Source: Methyloprofundus sp.
GTDB taxonomy: Bacteria > Pseudomonadota > Gammaproteobacteria > Methylococcales > Methylomonadaceae
Length of the DNA stretch: 16,839 nucleotides
Direction: 5' to 3'
Assembly (NCBI GenBank): GCA_013138555.1
Contig: WTCN01000127.1
Span: 1 to 16,839, forward strand
Shown: piece by piece, positions 7,575 to 14,509 of the stretch
Position numbering within the stretch: position 1 is the first letter of the stretch
Layout: each line of letters begins with the position of its first letter
Made by a program: the position numbers and the translations under genes
Notes under the pieces: model-generated
Databases searched by the model: none
Seen by the model: the letters and a program-made list of their open reading frames with translations, nothing else
Told to the model about the DNA's origin: nothing

Positions 7575-8245
7575 TGATGCAACGTTTTTTTGATATTTTA
7601 TTTTCAGGCCTGGCCTTAATTGTACTTTTGCCTTTTTTTATTGTTATTGGCATTGCCCTAAAGCTGACGGGCGAAGGTGAAGTTTTATATATTCAACAGC
7701 GCGTAGGCAAAGGAGGAGGCATGTTCAAACTCTTAAAATTTGCCACCATGTTAAAAGATAGCCCAAATATGACAATGGGCACAGTCACTGTCAAAAATGA
7801 CCCTAGAGTTCTTCCGCTTGGGAATTTTCTGAGGAAAACAAAAATCAATGAACTGCCACAACTTATTAATATTTTCCGCGGAGACATGAGTATTATCGGT
7901 CCTCGTCCACAAACAAAGCGTTGCTTTCTGGCTTTTCCTGAGGTCTCACAAAATGCCATTAAACAGGTAAAACCCGGCTTATCCGGTATTGGATCAATTG
8001 TATTCAGGGCGGAGGAATCGCTTCTTGATAGCCCGGACATTGATCGTTTGAAGTTTTACGATGATGTCATCGCGCCTTATAAGGGCGCGCTAGAACAATG
8101 GTATGTCAAACATAACAACCTATATAGCTATTTTATGCTTATTGGCCTTACAATCTGGGTGGTACTTTTTTCGCAGAGCACCCTCTACAAAAAAGTCTTT
8201 ACCAACCTTCCTGAAGTACCTGAAAGCTTAAAACCTTATCTTTAA
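7574..8245 (+). CDS. Initiating sugar transferase (polyprenyl-phosphate phosphoglycosyl transferase, PglC/WcaJ-domain family)
   Basis: A 223-residue monotopic phosphoglycosyl transferase that moves a sugar-1-phosphate from a UDP-sugar to undecaprenyl phosphate at the inner membrane, starting repeat-unit assembly. The N-terminal hydrophobic re-entrant helix spans about 5-30. Family motifs follow: QQRVGKGGGMFKLLKFATM (41-59), NDPRVLPLGNFLRKT (75-89), NELPQLINIFRGDMSIIGPRP (92-112) and VKPGLSGIGSI. The family's catalytic Asp-Glu pair reads Asn92-Glu93 here. A second hydrophobic stretch near 170-185 (YFMLIGLTIWVVLF) is seen in related sugar transferases. Gene order suggests that the donor is the product of the three preceding genes. 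The start overlaps the upstream stop by one base (TAATG), and a second ATG at 7577 is equally possible. It ends the operon, 2 nt from a convergent gene. Confidence 0.88.
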   Translation: MMQRFFDILFSGLALIVLLPFFIVIGIALKLTGEGEVLYIQQRVGKGGGMFKLLKFATMLKDSPNMTMGTVTVKNDPRVLPLGNFLRKTKINELPQLINIFRGDMSIIGPRPQTKRCFLAFPEVSQNAIKQVKPGLSGIGSIVFRAEESLLDSPDIDRLKFYDDVIAPYKGALEQWYVKHNNLYSYFMLIGLTIWVVLFSQSTLYKKVFTNLPEVPESLKPYL

Positions 8246-8247
8246 TT

Positions 8248-8928
8248 TTACGCCGTTCTCTTCCGGCCAAACATAGCAACTAAACCACTACCGACTAACC
8301 ATAAAGGAGCAGGAGCAGGTACGCTTAGAACATCTCCACCGCGAACTGCCCATGCATAGTACTCAAACGTTTTTTCAGGAACGCTCTGCGATCCATCAAG
8401 AAAAAGGAATGCCCAAGCGCGTGCTATACCATCCTTGTCCCACTCAACACTGGCCCAGTCCACAGAAGACTGAATATTGTCGAATAAAGCAAGGTTAGCG
8501 GTATTTGTCCCATCTAAAATACTCTCCCCATTAGTCGCACCCATATTATTATAAAACATATGTCCTAATTCACTATCTGTGCAATTTCCTCCAGAACAGG
8601 CTCCTCCACCTAAAAAACCAGGTAAACGCCAGTCATCATAACCTTCATAGCTTAAATCAGCCACCCAGATATTTGCTGCATCCCATCCCATACGCCCATC
8701 AAGGTAGATATTATCAGTCGCATTTTCATCTTCAGGAATCGCAGTGGCATGATCAGCCGCATAACCAGACGTAACCACATAATTGGCATCTTGTAACCAA
8801 GTAATATCCAATACGTTATCATAAATCATACCACCGCCACGATCGATTAATGCTGCTTCTGCGGTACCAGATATACCTACAGCGATAACTGTAAGCAGGG
8901 TGAAGGTTTTTTGTTTTCTTAGTGTCAT
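8248..8928 (-). CDS. Secreted DUF1566-like protein with PEP-CTERM-type (VPxPA) sorting tail
   Basis: An exported 226-residue protein of unknown function. Residues 1-25 form a signal peptide with a likely cut after AEA. The body carries YDNVLDITWLQDANY, GYDDWRLPG and YYAWAVRGG, features of the DUF1566/Lcl-type domain common in surface proteins. Two cysteines (111 and 116) may form a disulfide. The C-terminus has VPAPAPLWLVGSGLVAMFGRKR (split: proline-rich motif at 203-208, hydrophobic helix, then basic GRKR), the layout of exosortase substrates that are cut and moved to the cell surface. No exosortase is in the window. ATG 8928 is chosen because the signal peptide starts there and AGGA lies eight bases upstream; an in-frame GTG at 8976 would put 16 residues before it. 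It ends 2 nt from the convergent sugar-transferase gene. PEP-CTERM proteins often occur with exopolysaccharide loci, which fits this place. Confidence 0.8.
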   Translation of the reverse strand: MTLRKQKTFTLLTVIAVGISGTAEAALIDRGGGMIYDNVLDITWLQDANYVVTSGYAADHATAIPEDENATDNIYLDGRMGWDAANIWVADLSYEGYDDWRLPGFLGGGACSGGNCTDSELGHMFYNNMGATNGESILDGTNTANLALFDNIQSSVDWASVEWDKDGIARAWAFLFLDGSQSVPEKTFEYYAWAVRGGDVLSVPAPAPLWLVGSGLVAMFGRKRTA

Positions 8929-8970
8929 AACGGCATTCCTGTTAAAAAGTAATGTCCAACATGGCCTGTT

Positions 8971-8990
8971 CAGCACTTAATAGGCCTCTC
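8971..8990 (-). promoter_or_regulatory. Candidate sigma-54 (-24/-12) promoter of the PEP-CTERM gene
   Basis: On the minus strand the sequence GAGAGGCCTATTAAGTGCTG contains GG and GC separated by exactly ten bases (8985-8986 and 8973-8974), the invariant core of sigma-54 promoters. The flanks agree only partly with the consensus (AGGC for TGGC, GTGC for TTGC). The start codon at 8928 would lie about 33 nt past the expected transcription start. PEP-CTERM genes in several bacteria are controlled by RpoN with the PrsK/PrsR pair, which makes the match worth keeping, but one such short match can arise by chance. Confidence 0.3.
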
Positions 8991-9064
8991 AAATAACTAA
9001 TTTCTACATACCCTGTTAAGCCGTAACTTTTCATTATTAATGGGGTCAATAATATTACACCGCT

Positions 9065-9140
9065 CGTCATCCCCGCATGCTGTTAGCGGGGACCTACTAT
9101 TAACACAGAGATTCCTGCTAACGGCATGCAGGAATGACAG
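9065..9140. repeat. MITE-like imperfect inverted repeat with CGTCAT ends
   Basis: A 76-nt element with 27-nt arms at 9065-9091 and 9114-9140. The arms begin CGTCATCCCCGC and end GCAGGAATGACAG, and pair with a few mismatches around a 22-nt spacer. Such CGTCATTCCCGC-type palindromes occur as many-copy intergenic elements in proteobacterial genomes. Only one copy is in this window, so the multicopy nature is inferred. Confidence 0.6.
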
Positions 9141-9187
9141 ATTTTTCATGGCTCAAATGCCAGTGGATAATGGGAAGTTACGTTAAG

Positions 9188-9245
9188 CCTTAGCAACTCA
9201 CTAAAGGTTGTAAGGATTTAGAGTGGAAATATAAACAGTCACTCT
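9188..9245. other. Two adjacent small hairpins
   Basis: The first stem pairs CCTTA (9188-9192) and CAAC (9194-9197) with GTTGTAAGG (9207-9215), leaving one bulged G and a nine-base loop. The second pairs AGAGTG (9220-9225) with CACTCT (9240-9245). They could belong to a small RNA or be remnants of a repeat. Neither is followed by a T-run, so they do not look like terminators. Confidence 0.3.
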
Positions 9246-9542
9246 ACACAAAAGTGACATCTAAAGACTAACTCTTAAATTCCCCTAAGGCTCAAGAAAG
9301 CAATACACAGCTATCAATATTTACTATAGAGCATTTTTTAAAAAGTCTATTATTCAGCAGTCATTTTTATTAAGGGAAAGTTCATATTATTCAGTGACTT
9401 CTACAGTACACCTCAGTAATATTACCTATAAATAATACAGATTACATAATTGAATGTCCAGAACTCTGCAAAATCAAGTGTAAAAAGCTTCGACAGTACG
9501 TTTAGTTTTTTCTTAACCAGAAAATATTACGAGGGGACTCTA

Positions 9543-9606
9543 ACGCCTATTATCTCTCGAAACCATTAGCCTCCCCCTGATGCCTAGGTTAATTGGTAAT
9601 AGGCGT
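9543..9606. repeat. Long bulged hairpin of unknown function
   Basis: A perfect nine-base outer stem joins ACGCCTATT (9543-9551) and AATAGGCGT (9598-9606). An inner stem of about eleven pairs joins ACCATTAGCCT (9562-9572) with AGGTTAATTGGT (9586-9597), with one bulged T and one G-T pair. All ten unpaired bases between the two stems (9552-9561) lie on the left side, so it is an asymmetric bulge rather than a symmetric loop. It could be a structured RNA or the fold-back end of a mobile element; I recognise neither. Confidence 0.45.
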
Positions 9607-9760
9607 ATTTTATACCCCTAATAATTTTAAAGTGACCGCACTTTATGCGCCTCGCTACTCATCTATAAATAGATGCACTCACTCAAGCTACAAAATATCT
9701 TTTACTCCATAATAGTGACACTGAGTGTAAAAATAGAATATTTCTTTTTGAGATTAACAC

Positions 9761-9826
9761 ATAGGATATACTGAGGCACAAAGCGCATCATATTAAAAGC
9801 TACGCTAAAACCTCAACACACCCTAT
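9761..9826. repeat. Decayed copy of the 14.5-kb palindromic repeat
   Basis: The left arm (9761-9787) matches the left arm at 14510-14536 in 24 of 27 positions, and all three differences are G to A. The right arm (about 9801-9826) is more eroded but keeps CCTCA, CACA and CCCTAT in register with the intact arm. The pair shows that this is a dispersed repeat family in the genome and not a one-off hairpin. Confidence 0.7.
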
Positions 9827-9879
9827 GCTATATCAATAAAAAAGAGGGATAGACATTATTGATCCGGGAACCTATGGGC

Positions 9880-12123
9880 CTACTTCCAGATACCAAAAAT
9901 ATTAGTAAAATCATCCGTCCACGGCTTCATGCCAAAGTACAGCCCCGGCTTCTGCCAGCGGCCTAAACCCTTTTTATATAAAGGAGCCAGAACCTGTTCA
10001 TTTTTAGCCAGTACAAACCAGTCAGTTGCGACAACCAACGGTATTTCCTCCTTGGGTTTAAACTCTTGAATCAATGCGGCATAATTCAACTGCTTAGCAT
10101 GGTCGGCCAGAACCTTTTTCAAATCCAGGTGGCGGTTAGTAATATGAAAAGCCAGCATGCCATTGGTTTTTATTTTACTAAAATAAAGCTGTAGCGCTTC
10201 CTGGGTTAATAAATGCGTCGGTACTGAGTCAGAACTGAAGGCATCAATAATTAGCAAATCAAATTTCTGCTCAGGCTCTGCTAGCAAAGATAACCTGGCA
10301 TCCCCTACAATCATCGCTGCTTTAGGTGTACAACGCTGTAGATAACTAAAGTACTTGGTATCCAGAGCAATATCAACCATCACCGGATCAATCTCATAAA
10401 AAGTCCATGCTTGTTGCGGCTTGGCATAACAGGCCAAAGCGCCTGCACCTAAACCAACGACAGCGACCTGCCATTGCTGATTAATAGCATCATATTCATT
10501 AAACAGCTGCCCCATCGGACCTGGACGACTGTAATAGGTCAGTGGTTCTTGCTGCAAACCTTTTACTAGCCGCTGTGCACCATGTTTAGTGGTGCCGTGG
10601 AATATTTCTTTATATTTTTCGGGTCGCCCCTGCTCATTTAACAACACGCTATCCCGTACTGATAACACCCCAAAAAAAGTACGCTCCTTATAAACGGTAT
10701 TTGACATAGTGACACGCAACCCGACTATAAAGAAAATAATCACCCCGGTTAGTAAAGCCAGGCTCACTGCCTGCCTGCGAAATGCGTAGCTTAAGCCCGC
10801 AAACATAATCAATGCCGTGCCGATATTATCCATATAGCTACCTAAATCAGCGACACTCAAATAAATAGCCCAGCCCAGTACAAAGAGTGACAGCGGGAAA
10901 ATTGCCTGTATTCCCCAAATGCGCCATTGTTCACCAGTATCTGCTTTCGCTATGGGGCGTAATAATAGCGCAGCAACGATCATCAATGGATATTCATAAA
11001 TACCCTGAAAAATAAACGGTGCCACAAAAGTATTAAACATTCCTCCCAACATGCCAGCAAATGACATAATCAGGTAATACAGAGTTAAGTAGGCAGTATG
11101 TGGTCGGTTTTTTGCCAATTCACCATGACACACCATAACGGCCAGGAAAAAAGCAAGCAGGTGTAAAGTCAAATCCAGCCAATAGGGTAATATCGCTGGG
11201 TTAATAAACGAATAGGCGATAAAAGGCACTAAAACAACAGGCTGTAACCAAAGAGATACACGATGTATAGCGGTCGCCCAACGCGAGAACACCAGTACAA
11301 AGGATAATAAATATAAAGTCAGTGGAATAATCCACAGCAAAGGCACGGCAGCAATATCGGTGCTAACAAAATTTGTTAGCCCTAAAAGTAAACTAGAGGG
11401 AACCAGTGCCAGTGCCAGCCAATGTAATTTAGTCAATATTGATGGCTCACCAGGTAAAGTTTCCTGTTCTACCGAGTCTGGGCTGGTCTGCTGATAATAG
11501 TGCATAAAATACCAACCACAGGCAGCAATGCATACCAGTAAAGCAATATAACCACCACTCCATGTCAGTTGCTGCATGCTTAAACCGATATTGGGCTCAA
11601 TAATAAACGGATAACTTAATAAGGCTAATAAGCTACCTATATTACTGGCGGCATAAAGGTAATAAGGGTCATGACTGGTGTGGTGACCGACATGCGAAAA
11701 CCATTTCTGAATTAATGGCGAGGTCGTGGAAATAACAAAAAAGGGTAGACCAATCGAAATAAACAAAGTCCAGACCAGCCATAAGGTTGGATTACTATCA
11801 GTAGGCGGCACCATGCTCTCTGGTAAAGCAACCGGTAATGCAATCAGGCTGATTAATACTATGCTGGCATGTACCTGAATCTGACGTTTGTGAGCTAATC
11901 GGGTTGATAAATAATGTGCGTATAAATAGCCTAAAAACAGTAACATCTGGTAAAACACCATACAGGTATTCCAGACTGCGGGTGAACCGCCCAATAATGG
12001 CAGCATAAGCTTACCAAACAAGGGTTGTAAAACAAACATCAGAGAAGCACTGACAAAAAGCGTTCCTGCAAATAATAGAATCAAAGAAAGGCTACGTTCA
12101 GACGATGTTGATGTATTGGGCAT
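9880..12123 (-). CDS. Fused membrane transporter-like/spermidine synthase-like protein
   Basis: A 747-residue inner-membrane protein. Residues 12-480 hold about a dozen hydrophobic helices; these belong to the group annotated as fused MFS/spermidine synthase. The cytoplasmic C-terminal part (about 485-700) has a Rossmann methyltransferase-like fold related to spermidine synthase: RTFFGVLSVRD (491-501), GLGAGALACYA (557-567, decarboxy-SAM or SAM binding), YEIDP (576-580), GDARLSL (607-613) and IIDAFSSDSVPTHLLT (625-640). The role is uncertain: polyamine synthesis coupled to transport, or a modified aminopropyl or methyl transferase. ATG 12123 is the first Met before a helix; no strong ribosome site precedes it. 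It is separated from the upstream cytochrome gene by 313 nt holding a hairpin repeat, so co-transcription is unlikely to be tight. Confidence 0.8.
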   Translation of the reverse strand: MPNTSTSSERSLSLILLFAGTLFVSASLMFVLQPLFGKLMLPLLGGSPAVWNTCMVFYQMLLFLGYLYAHYLSTRLAHKRQIQVHASIVLISLIALPVALPESMVPPTDSNPTLWLVWTLFISIGLPFFVISTTSPLIQKWFSHVGHHTSHDPYYLYAASNIGSLLALLSYPFIIEPNIGLSMQQLTWSGGYIALLVCIAACGWYFMHYYQQTSPDSVEQETLPGEPSILTKLHWLALALVPSSLLLGLTNFVSTDIAAVPLLWIIPLTLYLLSFVLVFSRWATAIHRVSLWLQPVVLVPFIAYSFINPAILPYWLDLTLHLLAFFLAVMVCHGELAKNRPHTAYLTLYYLIMSFAGMLGGMFNTFVAPFIFQGIYEYPLMIVAALLLRPIAKADTGEQWRIWGIQAIFPLSLFVLGWAIYLSVADLGSYMDNIGTALIMFAGLSYAFRRQAVSLALLTGVIIFFIVGLRVTMSNTVYKERTFFGVLSVRDSVLLNEQGRPEKYKEIFHGTTKHGAQRLVKGLQQEPLTYYSRPGPMGQLFNEYDAINQQWQVAVVGLGAGALACYAKPQQAWTFYEIDPVMVDIALDTKYFSYLQRCTPKAAMIVGDARLSLLAEPEQKFDLLIIDAFSSDSVPTHLLTQEALQLYFSKIKTNGMLAFHITNRHLDLKKVLADHAKQLNYAALIQEFKPKEEIPLVVATDWFVLAKNEQVLAPLYKKGLGRWQKPGLYFGMKPWTDDFTNIFGIWK

Positions 12124-12311
12124 GGTATAAAATCAGAAATATTGAAAACCGGGTAAGTTGCTGGCTATGATTATTCTAATATTCGCAAGAGGGATTTTAG
12201 TCTCACTGTTAAAATAAATAAGCTTAGTACTTATTGAATAATAAGTATTGTAGAGGGTGTAGCTTTAATTTTCAAAATTCCACAAGTATTAAAATGCTAA
12301 ATAAACAAAAA

Positions 12312-12373
12312 GTGGGGAGTATGCTTTGACCTACACAATTCACTAGCATTGTAGGCTACAGCATACTCCCTAC
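12312..12373. repeat. Palindromic intergenic repeat between cytochrome c4 and the membrane fusion gene
   Basis: Arms of 24 nt (12312-12335 and 12350-12373) pair at about 21 positions around a 14-nt loop. Their shared core is GGAGTATGCT with ACCTACA or its complement at the inner end. It could attenuate read-through from the cytochrome gene, but there is no T-run, so a dispersed repeat is more likely. The remainder of the 313-nt gap (12124-12436) shows nothing else except the AT-rich stem below. Confidence 0.6.
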
Positions 12374-12397
12374 GATTTCATATCATCTAAAGTCGGA

Positions 12398-12434
12398 TTT
12401 TTTTCGCTTATTTAGTATTTACTTACGAAAAAAA
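12398..12434 (-). terminator. AT-rich stem just past the cytochrome c4 gene, possible weak terminator
   Basis: TTTTTTTCG (12398-12406) is exactly complementary to CGAAAAAAA (12426-12434), starting three bases past the cytochrome stop on the minus strand. The stem is short and poor in G and C, so the terminator call is tentative. Confidence 0.25.
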
Positions 12435-12436
12435 GC

Positions 12437-13003
12437 CTATTTTAAACTCCCCATATGTTCAGTGACGGCTGACAGATCATCATCGGATAACATATTAGCA
12501 ATACCGCGCATTGGCCCATTTTTTCGTGAACTGTTTTTAAACGCCTGTAGTTGCCTTTGCAAATAAGCGGGCTGTTGCCCTGCAAGCCGTGGTGTTACCC
12601 CCAACCCTTTAGCACCCTGCCCATGACAGCCAAAGCACATGGCGACTTTCGACTGGCCTTTTTTTGCTAAAGCACTATCCCCACCCGCACTTTTATTTTT
12701 CAGTGAAGCAAAATAAGCGGCTAAATTATTCATTTCCTCATTTGATAAATTAGCAGCCATATTTTGCATCATGCCATTTTCACGCGTACCGGCACGAAAA
12801 GCGCGTAATTGATTCACCAAATAGGCAGGCTTCTGCCCTGCCAGGCTTGGAAAATTTGGATTCTGGCTATTCCCCTCAGTTCCATGACACCCAACACATC
12901 TCCCAGCCATTGTTTTACCCGCTGCCATATCAGGTGCAGCAAACACAGAAGATGAAAATATCAAAAATAAAATACCACTACTTAATTGTTTAAGCTTATG
13001 CAT
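12437..13003 (-). CDS. Diheme c-type cytochrome, cytochrome c4-like
   Basis: A periplasmic electron carrier of 188 residues with two homologous class I cytochrome domains. The signal peptide ends near VFAAP. Heme sites are CVGCH (about 36-40) and CFGCH (about 123-127). Each domain repeats the pattern PSLAGQKPAYLVNQL or PRLAGQQPAYLQRQL, followed by a Met-bearing loop (NGMMQNMAANLS and NGPMRGIANMLS) that gives the sixth iron ligand. Length and symmetry fit cytochrome c4, which usually feeds terminal oxidases or other respiratory partners. ATG 13003 is preferred, with GAGG six bases upstream; a GTG directly before it (13006) is in frame. It stands alone on the minus strand, divergent from the HPP gene. 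Confidence 0.9.
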   Translation of the reverse strand: MHKLKQLSSGILFLIFSSSVFAAPDMAAGKTMAGRCVGCHGTEGNSQNPNFPSLAGQKPAYLVNQLRAFRAGTRENGMMQNMAANLSNEEMNNLAAYFASLKNKSAGGDSALAKKGQSKVAMCFGCHGQGAKGLGVTPRLAGQQPAYLQRQLQAFKNSSRKNGPMRGIANMLSDDDLSAVTEHMGSLK

Positions 13004-13037
13004 CACTCACCTCATACGAGCTATATATTTTTGCATA

Positions 13038-13080
13038 ATCTTACGCCCAAGCTAAACATTGTTCAAATTTATTCAATGTT
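13038..13080 (-). promoter_or_regulatory. Candidate sigma-70 promoter with overlapping operator-like palindrome for cytochrome c4
   Basis: On the minus strand TTGAAC (13061-13066) and TAAGAT (13038-13043) are separated by 17 bases, each matching the -35 or -10 consensus at four of six positions. An inverted repeat AACATTG-N12-CAATGTT (13055-13080) overlaps the -35 box, as a repressor or activator site might. The expected start would leave a leader of about 27 nt before ATG 13003. Confidence 0.3.
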
Positions 13081-13269
13081 ATAGCCAATAAACCCCTGAC
13101 ACCCTTCATATTCCCTCAGGAATAGAATAATGAGTCATATCAGAAATAAATACCTAAAATTACCTCTCCCCTCATAATGATATTTGTTATGATTCACTTA
13201 TAAGCAGAATCTTATACTCATAGGATTGAGCTTGAATGCATAACATTAATCAGCTGACAATAATAAAAA

Positions 13270-14451
13270 ATGAAATTATTACCGTTACTTCAAGCCTTTA
13301 CTGTTGACCCTGTGCAGTTAAATATAAAAGCAAAAGCTCTTTCTCTGCTTGCCTGTTTTTGCGCTATATTTTTTATCGCAATCATCACTCAAGCAGTCAT
13401 CGGCACTTCCAATGCCCCCATCATTGTCGCCTCAATGGGGGCCTCTGCAGTTATTTTATTTTTCATTCCCAACAGCCCCTTGGCTCAACCCTGGCCATTC
13501 GCTGGAGGGCAATTATGCTCTGCATTTATCGGTATTAGCTGTGCCCTGAACATTAGCGAAACAGCCTCCGCCGCTGCGACTGCTGTAGGCCTGTCTGTGC
13601 TGGTCATGTTGTTATTACGCTGTCTACACCCCCCAGCTGCTGCAACAGCACTTGCTCCTGTCATGGCAGGCGATAGCATTACCTCTCTGGGCTATTCATT
13701 TATGCTCGTGCCTGTCGGCATTAATCTCGGTTTTATGTTAATACTCACAGTCATTATCAATCGCTGGATTTTAAATCGCAACTACCCCAGCGCATTAGCA
13801 ATAAAAGAAGTAGAGAAAAACCAGCCTCAGAGTGCAACGGCCGCCAGCCCTAACGCAGCTCATAAAATAGGCATCACTAAACAGGATATTGAACTGGCTT
13901 TAAAAAATTCTAATAGCTTTGTCGATATAACAGCGACAGAACTAAGCCATCTATTAAGCAATGCTGAACTGAACACCTTTAAACGTGTACGTGACGATAT
14001 ATGTTGTGCAGATATTATGGTGCGCGATCTCACCAGCGTTGAATATGGCACGGAAGTCGAAGATGCCTGGCAATTAATTCAGGAGAAAAAACTCAAAGTC
14101 ATACCTGTAGTAGATAATGTTAACCGTGTCATAGGCATTATTACCTGGCATGACTTTTTTAAATATATAAACCTGAATGCCTATGATAGCTTACAGGATC
14201 AATTTCGTCGTTTTATTCGCCGCACGGCCAATATTGAGACTAACAAACCCGAGGCTGTAGGACATATCATGACGCAATCCGTTGTTACTTTACCCGAAAC
14301 AGCCCATATCGTCGAACTGATCCCGTTAATGTCGCTACAAGGACACCGTCAAATCCCCATTATTAATAAAGAACATCGCCTGGTTGGCATAGTCTATCAG
14401 GCGAACCTCGTTGCTGCGCTGTATAATCAGGGGCTGGCAAAGGCACTGTAA
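13270..14451 (+). CDS. HPP-family membrane protein with two C-terminal CBS domains
   Basis: A 393-residue inner-membrane protein. Residues 20-170 form an HPP domain of four to five hydrophobic helices with the name-giving motif CLHPPAAATALAP (118-130) and ASMGASAVILFF (54-65). After a polar linker come two CBS modules, about 240-300 (ADIMVRDLTSVEYGTEVEDA to VIGIITWHDFFKYI) and 335-390 (GHIMTQSVVTLPETAHIVEL to LVGIVYQANLVAAL), likely sensing adenine nucleotides and gating transport. Plant and cyanobacterial HPP proteins have been linked to nitrite transport, and cysG (siroheme, the nitrite reductase cofactor) lies 600 nt away, so nitrite handling is a reasonable guess. The start has a weak ribosome site (no clear AGGA), but no better Met precedes the first helix. 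It is convergent with tusA. Confidence 0.85.
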   Translation: MKLLPLLQAFTVDPVQLNIKAKALSLLACFCAIFFIAIITQAVIGTSNAPIIVASMGASAVILFFIPNSPLAQPWPFAGGQLCSAFIGISCALNISETASAAATAVGLSVLVMLLLRCLHPPAAATALAPVMAGDSITSLGYSFMLVPVGINLGFMLILTVIINRWILNRNYPSALAIKEVEKNQPQSATAASPNAAHKIGITKQDIELALKNSNSFVDITATELSHLLSNAELNTFKRVRDDICCADIMVRDLTSVEYGTEVEDAWQLIQEKKLKVIPVVDNVNRVIGIITWHDFFKYINLNAYDSLQDQFRRFIRRTANIETNKPEAVGHIMTQSVVTLPETAHIVELIPLMSLQGHRQIPIINKEHRLVGIVYQANLVAALYNQGLAKAL

Positions 14452-14509
14452 GAAACGCACTTAACAGCGCACCACTAACACAACCATGCGCAGCTTTAGT
14501 CCCGCAAGC

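Larger units (their letters stand above)
8929..9879. other. Gene-free stretch of about 950 nt with several structured repeats
   Basis: No reading frame here resembles a protein on either strand, and stops are frequent in all frames. The stretch is AT-rich and holds an inverted repeat at 9065-9140, paired small hairpins at 9188-9245, a long bulged hairpin at 9543-9606, two short hairpins at 9628-9645 and 9659-9674, and a decayed palindromic repeat at 9761-9826. The rest shows nothing I can name. No tRNA or rRNA is visible. Confidence 0.6.

Noticed and set aside
7693..8040. A 115-residue minus-strand frame inside the sugar-transferase gene
   Set aside because: It is antisense to a clearly coding, motif-rich gene and shows no recognisable domain or ribosome site.
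9541..9610. The bulged hairpin as an integron attC site
   Set aside because: The ends TAACGCC and GGCGTAT are suggestive, but no proper GTTRRRY or RYYYAAC core is present and there are no cassettes or integrase.
9840..9879. An intrinsic terminator after the membrane fusion gene, from a minus-strand T-run near 9838-9846
   Set aside because: The only stem before the T-run is four pairs (GGAT with ATCC) with an eleven-base loop, too weak to call.
13485..13679. A minus-strand frame within the HPP gene
   Set aside because: It is a shadow of the GC-rich alanine codons of the HPP domain, with no independent evidence.
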